Assembly (NCBI RefSeq): GCF_006352475.1
Contig: NZ_VCMZ01000001.1
Coordinates: forward strand, 186,001-250,000
From: Acinetobacter pullicarnis
Lineage (GTDB): Bacteria; Pseudomonadota; Gammaproteobacteria; Pseudomonadales; Moraxellaceae
Length of the DNA: 64,000 nt
Direction: 5' to 3'
Shown here: positions 46,335 to 56,080 of the stretch, in pieces
Numbering within the stretch: position 1 is the stretch's first letter
How the letters are laid out: the number at the start of each line of letters is the position of its first letter
Position numbers and translations under genes: made by a program
Notes under the pieces: generated by a model
The model's input: the letters and a program-made list of their open reading frames with translations, nothing else
What the model was told of the DNA's origin: nothing
Databases searched by the model: none

Positions 46335-47282
46335 TTATTTAAGTTTTAATGTTCTACGCCCAGTCCGTTTCTGACTTTTTAAGAGCGAAAAAGAGTGAAT
46401 ACTGGTTGAGATCCAACACAGTATTGAGCCAAAAACCACCAAGAATGTGCCCAGCCAGAAGGAGGTCTTTAAACTAATGCCAAACAGCAGCGCTGAAAAA
46501 AATGCAGAAATAACCGGAATAAAATAGGAACTGGAAATTAAGACATTCATGTTTCCGTAAACCATGCCGATATTCCATGCAGCATAACCGAGCCCAAGAA
46601 ATAATGCGGCCACGATCAGATAAGACCAAGTAGTGAGATCAAGCGGAGGGAAATTGAAACCACTAAAGAATAGTGATTTTATCCAGAGTGTGATTGATGT
46701 CATCAAGAATAGAAATGCGATAATATTTTCGCCATTGCTCATTTTTTTTAATAAAAGACAATAAAATGCCCAAATAAAAGCCGCTGCCAAAGCCAAAATA
46801 TAAGGCAATGGATTGTCGATTAGATTGCGCATGACTTGATGAAAAGAAATATTTAAACCATTGGTTTGTATATATATAATTCCAAAGAATGCACTGCTTA
46901 AGCCGAGAATTAATAAGGCATGAAACTTAATTTCTTTAAAAACCACCATGAGAAGAATAGTTAGGCTTGGCCACAGGTGATTGAGTACACCGACTTCAAT
47001 AGCTTGTTGTGAATTATTGGCAAGTGTAATTGAAAAAGAAAAACACAATTCATAGCTGACAAAAAGTAGTGTTGCCAACAGCAGGTACTGTTTAGGAATT
47101 TTATTTAGTTTTGGAATCTTAAATAAAATCAGCAGAATGAGAGTACTTAATGAATAGAGTAAGGTCACACTGGTGACGGGATCAATGCGTTCGCTAATCA
47201 GTCGAATCAGGCCCACCAAGGTTGACCACATTAGGATCGCACTCAGGCCGATCGAGGTATATAGATTTTTTGACAAAGGCAT
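46335..47282 (-). CDS. yddG: EamA/DMT-family exporter similar to YddG
   Basis: A 315-residue protein with ten membrane helices. Shared blocks with E. coli YddG, an exporter of aromatic and other amino acids, include LSAILMWSTLVGLIRLISE, LLFVSYELCFSFSITLA, QAIEVGVLNHLWPSLTILL, AAFIWAFYCLL and LGYAAWNIGMVYGN. The C-terminus is basic. Divergent from amaB with about 430 bp between, so co-regulation with lysine/pipecolate catabolism is possible. Confidence 0.88.
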   Translation of the reverse strand: MPLSKNLYTSIGLSAILMWSTLVGLIRLISERIDPVTSVTLLYSLSTLILLILFKIPKLNKIPKQYLLLATLLFVSYELCFSFSITLANNSQQAIEVGVLNHLWPSLTILLMVVFKEIKFHALLILGLSSAFFGIIYIQTNGLNISFHQVMRNLIDNPLPYILALAAAFIWAFYCLLLKKMSNGENIIAFLFLMTSITLWIKSLFFSGFNFPPLDLTTWSYLIVAALFLGLGYAAWNIGMVYGNMNVLISSSYFIPVISAFFSALLFGISLKTSFWLGTFLVVFGSILCWISTSIHSFSLLKSQKRTGRRTLKLK

Positions 47283-47710
47283 ATTTTTTCAACTGCTTAT
47301 CGATAATGACATCGGCATTAGACCAACTGAAATCCTATTAATATGCAGTTCAACATGCTGTGCAATAAGATCGGGGATTTTGATTTTTTGGTTAAATTAT
47401 AATAGTTCTATTTATATAATTTTTATGCGTTATTTTTAGAAAATGGCCAAGAGAAAAAGGAATGGCGCTTAAACTTTTATTCGCTTGAATCACCTGTTTG
47501 TAGCGCTTAAATTGGCTACATCCAGTTAAAAATATAAGCGAATGGAGTCGAATCGCTGAGGCGCTTCCCAAGCATTGCGCTTGATTCATTCAATCGCACT
47601 TTACGGCAAATTTAGACAGACGTTTTGCACACAGCAGCACGTACAACGACCGGCATAACGTGCGCATTCATTTTTAATCAAACATATCGTCTTAATTCAA
47701 GGAAATGCTA
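47283..47710. other. Divergent promoter region yddG / amaB
   Basis: About 430 bp without a gene. It contains several short GCGCTT-type repeats (near 47465, 47515 and 47560) but no operator that can be named. AAGGA at 47699-47703 is the ribosome binding site of amaB. Confidence 0.45.
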
Positions 47711-49204
47711 ATGATTCAGGAACTTTTAAACAAAATTGGGGTCGATCCAGCCCAGTATCAAAATGGAAGCTTGGAAGTAAAAACTCCGATTGATGGCAGC
47801 GTCATTGGCCAAGTTGTTGTACATACAGTAGAAGAAACTGAGCTTCAAATTCAACAAGCGCAACAAGCGTATCAACAGTGGAAAAAAATCCCTGCACCGC
47901 GTCGTGGTGAGTTAGTTCGTATCTTTGGTGAAGTTCTCCGCGAAAATAAAGACGAATTAGGTGCTTTAGTTTCTTGGGAAGCTGGGAAAATCACCCAAGA
48001 AGGTCTTGGTGAAGTACAAGAAATGATTGATATCTGTGACTTCGCAGTTGGTTTGTCGCGTCAGCTCTATGGTCTAACCATTGCTTCAGAGCGTCCTGGT
48101 CATCACATGCGTGAAACTTGGCATCCGCTAGGTGTGATTGGTGTGATTTCTGCATTTAACTTCCCTGTTGCCGTCTGGGCTTGGAATACAGCATTGGCAT
48201 TAATCTGTGGTAACGCCGTCATTTGGAAGCCATCTGAAAAAACCCCATTAACGGCTTTGGCTTGTCAGGCACTTTTTGAAAAAGCATTGAAGATTTTTGG
48301 TGAAGATGCACCACAAAACCTCTCTCAGTTGTTGATTGGTGATGCGAAAATTGGTGACCAATTGGTGACGGATGAACGTGTTGCGCTGATCAGTGCAACA
48401 GGTAGTACACGTATGGGCCGAATTGTTGGACCTAAAGTTGCTGCACGTTTTGGTAAATCTATTCTTGAGTTAGGTGGTAATAACGCCATGATCTTAGCGC
48501 CAAGCGCAGATCTTGAACTTGCGATCCGTGGCATTTTGTTCTCAGCTGTGGGTACAGCAGGACAGCGTTGCACCACGTTACGTCGTTTAATTGTGCACTC
48601 ATCAATTAAAAATGAAGTGATTGAAAAACTGAAAAAAGCGTATGGCACGGTTAGCATTGGTCACCCGATGCAGGGTAACTTAGTTGGTCCGTTAATTGAT
48701 CAAGGTATTTTTGATCAAATGCAAGAGATGCTCAGCCGCGCCAAAGCTGCGGGTGGTACGGTTCATGGTGGTGAGCGTGTGTTGGCGGATCAATATCCAA
48801 ATGCCTACTATGTTAAACCTGCACTGGTTGAAATGTCAGCGCAAAATGAAGTGGTGAAAACAGAGACATTTGCACCAATTTTATATGTAATGACGTATGA
48901 AAATTTTGAAGAAGCGATTGAAATTCAAAATGATGTTCCACAAGGTCTGTCATCTTGCATTTTCTCAAATGATCTACGTGAAGCTGAACAATTCTTAAGT
49001 GATGAAGGCAGTGACTGTGGTATTGCGAATGTCAATATTGGCACCAGTGGTGCTGAAATTGGTGGTGCATTTGGTGGTGAGAAAGAAACAGGTGGTGGTC
49101 GTGAATCAGGCTCTGATTCTTGGAAAAACTACATGCGTCGTCAAACCAATACCGTGAATTATTCACGTGAGTTACCGCTTGCTCAGGGCATTAACTTCGG
49201 TTAA
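47711..49204 (+). CDS. amaB: L-piperidine-6-carboxylate (alpha-aminoadipate semialdehyde) dehydrogenase
   Basis: A 497-residue aldehyde dehydrogenase of the ALDH7 type. Family marks are ISAFNFPVAVWAWNTALALI, the catalytic Glu region LELGGNNAMI and the nucleophile Cys in GTAGQRCTTLRRL. The C-terminus SDSWKNYMRRQTNTVNYS is typical. It oxidises piperideine-6-carboxylate/aminoadipate semialdehyde to 2-aminoadipate, the last step of the pipecolate route. ATG at 47711 fits AAGGA with 7-bp spacing better than the ATG at 47705. A strong terminator follows, although its pathway partner amaA lies next on the same strand. Confidence 0.92.
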   Translation: MIQELLNKIGVDPAQYQNGSLEVKTPIDGSVIGQVVVHTVEETELQIQQAQQAYQQWKKIPAPRRGELVRIFGEVLRENKDELGALVSWEAGKITQEGLGEVQEMIDICDFAVGLSRQLYGLTIASERPGHHMRETWHPLGVIGVISAFNFPVAVWAWNTALALICGNAVIWKPSEKTPLTALACQALFEKALKIFGEDAPQNLSQLLIGDAKIGDQLVTDERVALISATGSTRMGRIVGPKVAARFGKSILELGGNNAMILAPSADLELAIRGILFSAVGTAGQRCTTLRRLIVHSSIKNEVIEKLKKAYGTVSIGHPMQGNLVGPLIDQGIFDQMQEMLSRAKAAGGTVHGGERVLADQYPNAYYVKPALVEMSAQNEVVKTETFAPILYVMTYENFEEAIEIQNDVPQGLSSCIFSNDLREAEQFLSDEGSDCGIANVNIGTSGAEIGGAFGGEKETGGGRESGSDSWKNYMRRQTNTVNYSRELPLAQGINFG

Positions 49205-49212
49205 AAAAAATC

Positions 49213-49246
49213 AAAGGATGAGCTTAGCAAAGCTCATCCTTTTTTC
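49213..49246 (+). terminator. Strong terminator between amaB and amaA
   Basis: A 13-bp perfect stem (49213-49225 with 49230-49242, arm AAAGGATGAGCTT) with a 4-nt loop and a T-run, 9 bp after the amaB stop. Confidence 0.9.
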
Positions 49247-49375
49247 GAAAAGGACAAGGCGGTAGATCAATTTTTGCTATTTTATATTTATGATTTCATA
49301 GGGAATAAGGATATAGAATATAAGGGATTACTCAGCCATTCGATGTTGTAAAACGATGAATTAAGGCATGATTAA

Positions 49376-50659
49376 ATGTTAAAAGATCAAGTTCTTTGGC
49401 CAGTTTTGGTGGATCAAAAACCCCAGTATTCAAAAATCAATCAACATCTGAAAGCAGATGTTTGTGTCGTTGGCGCAGGATTTACGGGATTATCAGCTGC
49501 AATTCATTTGGCCGAAGCAGGTTATAACGTCGTTGTGCTTGAAGCAGCGGGTGTCGGCTCTGGCGGTTCTGGGCGCAATGTCGGTCTGGTCAATGCTGGG
49601 ACGTGGGCGCAACCGGATGAACTCAATAAAATTTTGGGTGAGTACGCTGGCGAAAAGCTCAGCACCGCTTTGGGCAATGCACCTAAACTTGTATTTGATA
49701 CCATCGACCGTTTCGGTATTCAAGCACAAGATACGCGAACAGGCAATCTGCATATGGGGCACAACAAAGAAGGCGAGGCCGATGTTGATATCCGTTATGA
49801 ACAATTAAGTCGTCGTGGAGTAGATGTTGAGGTTTTAACTGGTCGTAAATGTCATGAATATTGTGGTACAACCACCATTCATAAAGCTTTATTGGATAAA
49901 CGTGCCGGTACCGTAAATCCTTATGCTTATGTAACTGGTCTAGCAAAGACAGCAGAACGCTTAGGCGTCCAGATTTTTGAAAAATCACCCGTTTCTGGTA
50001 TTACAAAACAAGGGGTGCAGTGGTGTGTTCAGTCCGATGAATATGCGGTTACTGCCGATAAAGTGGTCATTGCAACCAATGCTTATACCGAAGGTGAATG
50101 GACTGAACTGCTTAAAACTATTTATTTTGTTCAATATTATCAAATTGCATCTGAGCCTTTAAATTGCGAGGCAGGCAATAGAATTCTTCCTTATAAAAAT
50201 GGCTCATGGGATACGCGTTTGGCCTTATCGAGCATTCGACGTGATAAAGATGGGCGTTTATTGCTTGGTACGGTTGGATCTTATGAAGGAAAGTCGGGGC
50301 TGTATCAGTCTTGGGCTGATTTAATGAAAAAGAAATATTTCCCAGATTTGGGCAAGGTGAATTGGGATTATCAATGGACGGGTAAGTTTGGTTTTACCAC
50401 GGACCATATTATGCGAATTTTTGAACCCGCACCGGGTATTGTCGCTGCAACCGCGTTTAATGGCCGTGGCATCACTACTGGAACCATGATGGGCAAAGCA
50501 TTTGCTCAGTATCTACAGGATGATGATCGCAAAAAATTACCTTTGCCATTTACAACGATTGCTGAAAAATCAGTGTCATTCCGTAATGCACGATCGATGT
50601 TCTATGATACAGGAATTGCTTTATATCATGCCGGTCAGTGTCTTCGAATTATTAGTTAA
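49376..50659 (+). CDS. amaA: L-pipecolate oxidase (FAD-dependent, AmaA)
   Basis: A 427-residue DAO-family flavoprotein. The FAD-binding motif CVVGAGFTGLSAAIHLAEAG is at about 30-49. GSGGSGRNVGLVNAGTW and the C-terminal FEPAPGIVAATAFNGRGITT, GTMMGKAFAQYL and YHAGQCLRI match P. putida AmaA. It oxidises L-pipecolate to piperideine-6-carboxylate, feeding AmaB. ATG at 49376 has a weak upstream purine stretch. The terminator after amaB implies its own promoter within 49247-49375 or read-through. Confidence 0.9.
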   Translation: MLKDQVLWPVLVDQKPQYSKINQHLKADVCVVGAGFTGLSAAIHLAEAGYNVVVLEAAGVGSGGSGRNVGLVNAGTWAQPDELNKILGEYAGEKLSTALGNAPKLVFDTIDRFGIQAQDTRTGNLHMGHNKEGEADVDIRYEQLSRRGVDVEVLTGRKCHEYCGTTTIHKALLDKRAGTVNPYAYVTGLAKTAERLGVQIFEKSPVSGITKQGVQWCVQSDEYAVTADKVVIATNAYTEGEWTELLKTIYFVQYYQIASEPLNCEAGNRILPYKNGSWDTRLALSSIRRDKDGRLLLGTVGSYEGKSGLYQSWADLMKKKYFPDLGKVNWDYQWTGKFGFTTDHIMRIFEPAPGIVAATAFNGRGITTGTMMGKAFAQYLQDDDRKKLPLPFTTIAEKSVSFRNARSMFYDTGIALYHAGQCLRIIS

Positions 50660-50756
50660 TGACAAAGGGATTGTCATCAATCACCTAGATACGCAATGCT
50701 TTCGTTAAGCACTGCGTAGGGTGACGTGCTCTCATTTCTCCCTTCGTTGCATCCGC

Positions 50757-51692
50757 TTAGGCAGATTTTTCCAACAAGGGATTTTTATCTTCTAGACTGC
50801 GTTTCAAGTGTTGCTTGATCCACTCCACCATCGTATTGACCTTAATGGTGTTGGTCATGGACGTGGGGAAAGTCATATAGTAAGAATGCTGCGTTTGCAT
50901 TTCATAGGGCCAAGCGCGAATCAATTCGCCGCTGTTTAATTCTTTTTCGACCAGAAACTCTGGAATCAAAGCAATTCCACAACTGGTCAGTGCCGCATGA
51001 ATACTGGCGTAGAAGGTTTCTAAGCGTGGACCAATAAAGTTGTTTTCATTGGTACTCGATTGTAACAAGAAATACTCATCCCACGCGCGCGGTCTAGACT
51101 GCGATTGAATCAAGACATGACCGCGGAATTCTTCTAAACTTTTAAATGGCTCATTGATTAAATCGGGTGCACAGACCGCAACGCATTGTTCTGGAAACAG
51201 TTTAATGCTGGTCATATCTCGCCAAACACCTGAACCATATAAAAAGGCGATATCAATTTTATTGTTGTCGAGGTTGGAGGAGCAGACCTGCTCTTGAATA
51301 TCTAAATGAATATTGGGATAGGCCTTGCCAAAGCCTTTGAGTGCAGGAATGAGCCATCGTGCTCCGAGAGTTGGATGCACAGCAATCTTAAGAGATTCTG
51401 CCTCACTGCCATGTGCCAGTAAATTCAGCACTGACTGCTCAATTTGACCTAAAATTCGTTGTGCTTCTTTGAAGAACAGTTCACCGCTGGGTGTTAGTTT
51501 TAAGCCTTGTAGCGCACGTTCAAATAGCTGGGTTTTCAGACTGATTTCGAGATGTGCAACTTGTTTACTGACGGCACTCTGGGTCATGTGCAGTACATAG
51601 GCAGCTTTGGTAAAGCTTAAAAAACGAGCGGAAGCTTCGAAGCAACGTAATGAGGTAGTAGAGGGGTAAGTTCTAGAAGTCATTTTCTGCAT
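50757..51692 (-). CDS. LysR family regulator (GcvA-like)
   Basis: A 311-residue LysR protein of the GcvA subgroup: PSTTSLRCFEASARFLSFTK, the helix-turn-helix AAYVLHMTQSAVSKQVAHLE (about 31-50), and the effector domain from about 95. It lies between amaA (convergent) and dadA (same strand). This position suggests control of the lysine/pipecolate genes (inference). ATG at 51692; a second in-frame ATG three codons later is possible. Confidence 0.88.
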   Translation of the reverse strand: MQKMTSRTYPSTTSLRCFEASARFLSFTKAAYVLHMTQSAVSKQVAHLEISLKTQLFERALQGLKLTPSGELFFKEAQRILGQIEQSVLNLLAHGSEAESLKIAVHPTLGARWLIPALKGFGKAYPNIHLDIQEQVCSSNLDNNKIDIAFLYGSGVWRDMTSIKLFPEQCVAVCAPDLINEPFKSLEEFRGHVLIQSQSRPRAWDEYFLLQSSTNENNFIGPRLETFYASIHAALTSCGIALIPEFLVEKELNSGELIRAWPYEMQTQHSYYMTFPTSMTNTIKVNTMVEWIKQHLKRSLEDKNPLLEKSA

Positions 51693-52107
51693 AAAATTTC
51701 CTTTTTAAATACAATCTTTCCATGAGGTTGATGCGATCTTTAGACCAAGGGTTTAATTTTTATTTGGCTAGAATCAATGCATCTAAGCAGACGAATAGTA
51801 AATCTTCGCTCCATTGATATATCACATAAAAGGGTCTTAGCCAAACACTTGGGCATGGCATGGCGGTAATTCCTCGAAACTATACCGATATTGCTGTTTA
51901 GCGGATTAAAAACTGAGTGTTTGAGTAAAAAGCCCTGATTTTCACTCAAGCTGAATACTTGTTTGGTGTAAGGTATTTAACGTTGTTTTTAAAGTGCAGT
52001 CTATTGTACTTAAGATGGATTACTCGGTGGTTGTACTACATTTGACATGATCAAATGCAGTGGTTGGAAAATCAACTCGCCAAGGCAAAGGAGCAAAGCA
52101 TGCGGAT
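51693..52107. other. Intergenic region upstream of the lysR gene
   Basis: About 415 bp between the dadA stop and the lysR start, both genes on the reverse strand. A 69-codon open frame on the reverse strand is unconvincing. A near-palindromic ATACCGATAT sits at 51882-51891 and resembles ATACCGGTAT at 57673-57682. Confidence 0.4.
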
Positions 52108-53364
52108 TCAAAGATAGCGGCTAAAATTTAAATCGTCTGTCCGAATAGCGGTGGCTCGATTGGAAATAATATCGGTTAATAGTTGTGCTGATCCGCAGGA
52201 CATGGTCCAGCCTAAAGTGCCATGTCCCGTGTTGGTCAATAAATTTTGATATTGGGTTTTGCCAATGATTGGTGTGCCATCGGGCGTGGTGGGTCTAAAG
52301 CCAGTCCAAAAATGGGTTTCACGTGAATCACTTGCCTCAGGAAAAAGTTGCTTTAATACCATTTTTAACGTGTGCTCACGTCGAGGATCGAGGTAGCGAT
52401 TAAACCCACAAATCTCAGCCATTCCGCCGACACGAATGCGATCATCAAAGCGGGTTAAGGCAACTTTATATGATTCGTCTAAAATTGTTGAAATGGGTGC
52501 GGCATCTGGATCGGTAATTGGGGTGGTAATCGAATAGCCTTTGAGGGGGTAGACTGGTAGTTTAAGGTCAATTTGTGCCAGTAGATCTCGGCTGAAACTG
52601 CCGAGTGCAATCACATATTGATCGCCTTGAATCAGTTGCCCATCTTTGAGTAATACTCCTGAAATGGTATTGGATGTTTTTTGGATCTGCTGAATATTCG
52701 CATTAAATATAAAGTTAACCCCGCGCTTTTCGCAGAGCTTGGCCAGTTCTACCGTGAATTTATGACAGTCTCCAGTTTGGTCACCGAGCAAATGTAAGCC
52801 GCCAACCAGATTCACCTTAGATTTTTTTAGTGCGGGTTCGACGTTTAACAACGCTTCGGCTGTTAATAATTGATGTGGAATATTCTCGGCTGTTAAAATT
52901 TGAATATCTTTTTCAATCGCATCAAGTTGTTGTTGCGTCCTAAAAATTTGCAGTGTGCCCAATTGACGCGCATCAAAACCAAACTCAATTTCTTCACGTA
53001 AATGGTCAAAGCAGGTACGACTGTGCTCAGAGAGGCGCAGCATACGTTCTTTATTGATTTGATAACGCTCAGCATTACATTGACCTAGCATTTTAAGCAT
53101 CCATTCATATTGGAATTTCTGCCCTGTCAGCTGGATACTCAGTGGTGCATGTGGTTGAAACATCCACTTCAATGCTTTGAATGGAACCCCTGGTGCTGCC
53201 CAAGGAGAGGAATACCCAGGCGTAATTTGTCCTGCATTGGCAAAACTGGTTTCAAGTGCGACACCAGGCTGTCGATCAAGAACAGTTACATTATAGCCAG
53301 ACTTAGACAGATAATAGGCTGTCGTAACCCCGATGACACCAGCACCAAGCACAATAATATGCAT
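52108..53364 (-). CDS. dadA: D-amino-acid dehydrogenase small subunit (DadA-like)
   Basis: A 418-residue flavoprotein very similar in pattern to E. coli DadA: IIVLGAGVIGVTTAYYLSKS (FAD site), ETSFANAGQITPGYSSPWAA, GVPFKALKWMFQPHAPLS, YPLKGYSITTPI and NTGHGTLGWTMSCGSAQLL. It oxidises D-amino acids to keto acids and passes electrons to quinone. ATG at 53364 with AAGGA 6 bp upstream is chosen over a GTG at 53379. In this cluster it could act on D-lysine, giving the keto acid that cyclises to piperideine-2-carboxylate; D-alanine and others are also possible. Confidence 0.9.
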   Translation of the reverse strand: MHIIVLGAGVIGVTTAYYLSKSGYNVTVLDRQPGVALETSFANAGQITPGYSSPWAAPGVPFKALKWMFQPHAPLSIQLTGQKFQYEWMLKMLGQCNAERYQINKERMLRLSEHSRTCFDHLREEIEFGFDARQLGTLQIFRTQQQLDAIEKDIQILTAENIPHQLLTAEALLNVEPALKKSKVNLVGGLHLLGDQTGDCHKFTVELAKLCEKRGVNFIFNANIQQIQKTSNTISGVLLKDGQLIQGDQYVIALGSFSRDLLAQIDLKLPVYPLKGYSITTPITDPDAAPISTILDESYKVALTRFDDRIRVGGMAEICGFNRYLDPRREHTLKMVLKQLFPEASDSRETHFWTGFRPTTPDGTPIIGKTQYQNLLTNTGHGTLGWTMSCGSAQLLTDIISNRATAIRTDDLNFSRYL

Positions 53365-53445
53365 AAAAAATCCTTTCACTTGAGGCAGCTGAATGCATCA
53401 AGTGAATCTGAAAATATATTGAACATTAAAGGTTAAAATGAAGTA

Positions 53446-54477
53446 TTACTCAGATTGTAAATAAGCCATTAAGTCTTGATATACAGAGGCATGCATTTCA
53501 ATTGAACCAGATTCAAGATTTTTTGCACGTGCTGCATAACGTCGTGAAGAGGGCAGACGTACATGCTGTATTGCATAACCATCGAATAGCTGTTCTGCAT
53601 TTTCCAGATAAGCCTGCATTGCACCGCCCAACAGGACTTCCGGGGAGATCGCTAAAATGAATTCTCCACCGAGCGGAGAGCCACCTGCACCTGCATCCTT
53701 TTTCTGCGATTCCATACTGAGTACATCACCAATCAGAGGACCGGCCAACAATTCAATCATGGCCGCAAGTGCTGAGCCTTTGTGTGAGCCAAAGGTCTTC
53801 ATTGCGCCTGTGGTTAAAATCGTTGCAGGATCATTACTTGGTGTTCCATCTGCATCGACCCCACAACCGTCAGGCAGCAATTTGCCTTCTTTGCGATGTA
53901 ATTCAATGTCGCCACGTGCCATTGCCGTGGTTGAAAAATCAAAAATAAATGGAGCTTGATTATTCGGACGTGGCCAACCGAAGGCCATGGGATTGGTACC
54001 AAATAATGGGCGATTGCCACCTTCTGGCACGACCCAGGCATGATTTGAAGTACAGGCAATGCCAACCAAACCTTGTTGGGTTAGCAGCTCAATTTCATAC
54101 CAGAGCGCGGTGGTATGCACACAATTATTGATTGCCAATAATGCGATCCCTTGATCTTTGGCTTTTTCTGCTAACAAGGGAATACAGCTTTGTAAGGTTA
54201 AAGGCACCATGGCATTGTGTGCATTAACCTTTAGGATCGCCTGACTGATATGTTCTATTTCAGGGGTTGCATCTGCAGATACGGTGGCCTTTTGCATTGA
54301 GGTCACACAGTTAAGGAGGCGATATAAACCATGTGATTGGCAATTATCTATTTGTGCTTGCATTAACACATCACTAATCGCAGCAATATGTGCTGTGCTA
54401 TAGCCTGATTTCGCCAATACTTGTGTACATAAATCTTCCGCGTCATGCATCGATAATTTAATCATTTTAAAATCCAT
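53446..54477 (-). CDS. dpkA: Ldh family reductase, probable piperideine-2-carboxylate reductase (DpkA-like)
   Basis: A 343-residue NAD(P)-dependent enzyme of the malate/L-lactate dehydrogenase (Ldh2) family. Conserved parts are DNCQSHGLYRLL near 45, IALLAINNCVHTTALWYEIE near 115, SNHAWVVPEGG, FGTNPMAFGWPR and KGSALAAMIELLAGPLIGD. In Pseudomonas, members of this family (DpkA) reduce piperideine-2-carboxylate to L-pipecolate. The surrounding dadA, amaA and amaB genes support that reading over a malate or lactate dehydrogenase. It is 66 bp downstream of the permease stop and 82 bp upstream of dadA. Confidence 0.85.
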   Translation of the reverse strand: MDFKMIKLSMHDAEDLCTQVLAKSGYSTAHIAAISDVLMQAQIDNCQSHGLYRLLNCVTSMQKATVSADATPEIEHISQAILKVNAHNAMVPLTLQSCIPLLAEKAKDQGIALLAINNCVHTTALWYEIELLTQQGLVGIACTSNHAWVVPEGGNRPLFGTNPMAFGWPRPNNQAPFIFDFSTTAMARGDIELHRKEGKLLPDGCGVDADGTPSNDPATILTTGAMKTFGSHKGSALAAMIELLAGPLIGDVLSMESQKKDAGAGGSPLGGEFILAISPEVLLGGAMQAYLENAEQLFDGYAIQHVRLPSSRRYAARAKNLESGSIEMHASVYQDLMAYLQSE

Positions 54478-54484
54478 TTACGTA

Positions 54485-55879
54485 TTAAACTGCTGATGAT
54501 TCAGCGCTGATTACTTTTGAGTTTTTCTTTTTACGAAAGCAACTCATGAGTAAAATAAAACTGGTCAAAGAGAGGGTCACAATCGTTTCTGAACGGTGCT
54601 GCTCAGAGAAGAACATATAACCGAGAACACTCAAAATAACCAAAATGACAAACAAAGTAAGCCATGGGAAAAGCCACATTTTAAAATCTAATTTCACCCC
54701 TTGTTTATCCAAGCGAAAACGTGAAACCAGTTGCGAACAGGCAATTACCAAATAAACCAAGAGTCCGATAGCATTCATGGTCGATAACAGCACCATAAAG
54801 ACTTCTTCTGGAAAACCGTAGTTCACTGCAACTGCAATCAGGGCAATCACAGTACAGGTCAATACCGTGACTCTTGGAACACCATTGCGTGTCACTTTGG
54901 ATAAATATTGCGGTGCATTACCACGGACACTGAGTGAATACATCATGCGTGATGCGGTATATAAACCCGAATTTAACACACTGGTGACGGCAACAAAAAC
55001 CACAATATCCATGAGTAAGCGTGAGCCTGGGACATTCAGTACATGTAATACATATTGGAAGGTTCCCATTTCTTGCAGACCTGGGTCATTCCAAGGAACA
55101 ATGCACAATACTAAGAAAATTGAGACGATATAAAACAGACCAATTCGAAGAATAACCAAATTGGTTGCTCGGCGAATTTGAACAGCTGGATTTTTTGATT
55201 CAGCGGCTAAAATCGTAAGCATTTCTACACCAAAAAAGGTGAACATCGAAATCAGCATCCCAGTGAAAATAGCGGTATAACCGTAGGGAAATAATCCGCC
55301 ATTACTGAGTATTTTGGATATACCACCAACATTTTCTGCCAATGGCCAATAGCCCATAACCGCCATCGTACAGAAAATAATAAATGCGATAATGGCGATG
55401 ACTTTGATGAGGGCAAACCAAAACTCGAACTCACCAAATTTCTTAACATCCATTAAGTTGGAGCCAGCAAGCAATACAATACAACCGACTGCAATGACCC
55501 AGGCTGGAATCTCAGGAAAATAATGGTGCGCAATATTCGCACCTAAAATTGCTTCAAAGGCGACAACCAGTACCCAGTACCAACAATATAGCCATCCGAC
55601 GGTAAATCCTGCCCATTCTCCTAATGATTGACTGGCATAGGTTGCAAATGCGCCGGAGTCAGGGTTTCGAATGGCCATTTCCCCCAACATCCGCATAACG
55701 AATAAAACCATAATCCCTGTGAGCATATATGAGATTAGAATAGCGGGCCCAACCGTATTTAGGGCTGTCGCTGAAACTACAAATAATCCTGCACCAACAA
55801 TTCCACCCAAAGTGATCATGGAAACTTGTCTATTTGATAAAGCATGCTTTAGTTTTCTTTCATTTTGATTATTAATCAT
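54485..55879 (-). CDS. Amino-acid permease (APC superfamily, AAT family), first copy
   Basis: A 464-residue permease with twelve membrane helices. LSNRQVSMITLGGIVGAGLF (helix 1 with the G-x-G substrate loop) and NPDSGAFATYASQSLGEWAGF are standard AAT-family motifs. ATG at 55879 with AAAGGA upstream is preferred over the ATG two codons earlier. It directly precedes dpkA (7 bp gap), so it probably imports a pathway substrate such as lysine or pipecolate. Similar to the next permease over its whole length, so the two arose by duplication. Confidence 0.88.
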   Translation of the reverse strand: MINNQNERKLKHALSNRQVSMITLGGIVGAGLFVVSATALNTVGPAILISYMLTGIMVLFVMRMLGEMAIRNPDSGAFATYASQSLGEWAGFTVGWLYCWYWVLVVAFEAILGANIAHHYFPEIPAWVIAVGCIVLLAGSNLMDVKKFGEFEFWFALIKVIAIIAFIIFCTMAVMGYWPLAENVGGISKILSNGGLFPYGYTAIFTGMLISMFTFFGVEMLTILAAESKNPAVQIRRATNLVILRIGLFYIVSIFLVLCIVPWNDPGLQEMGTFQYVLHVLNVPGSRLLMDIVVFVAVTSVLNSGLYTASRMMYSLSVRGNAPQYLSKVTRNGVPRVTVLTCTVIALIAVAVNYGFPEEVFMVLLSTMNAIGLLVYLVIACSQLVSRFRLDKQGVKLDFKMWLFPWLTLFVILVILSVLGYMFFSEQHRSETIVTLSLTSFILLMSCFRKKKNSKVISAESSAV

Positions 55880-56019
55880 GATCATCCTTTATATGATTAA
55901 GCATTTGCTTTGGTTATATTTACACCGTCCGTTTTGAATGTAAATTAGCAATATTATAAAACCTCACGATTAATATGAATGGGGCTAGTCATTTTATGCG
56001 GATGCTTTATTATTTTAAT

Positions 56020-56046
56020 AAAAAATCACCTTTATTATAAAGGTGC
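56020..56046 (-). terminator. Terminator of the second permease gene
   Basis: On the reverse strand CACCTTTA-TAA-TAAAGGTG (56027-56045) forms an 8-bp stem with a 3-nt loop, followed by a U-run (A-run at 56020-56025). It stands 36 bp past the stop of the permease ending at 56081. Confidence 0.8.
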
Positions 56047-56080
56047 TTTAATCAAGGCTTCGAATTGGTTTAGCTTTGGG

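Noticed and set aside
51740..51949. 69-codon reverse-strand frame between dadA and lysR
   Set aside because: No ribosome binding site or family signal; it lies in the lysR promoter region.
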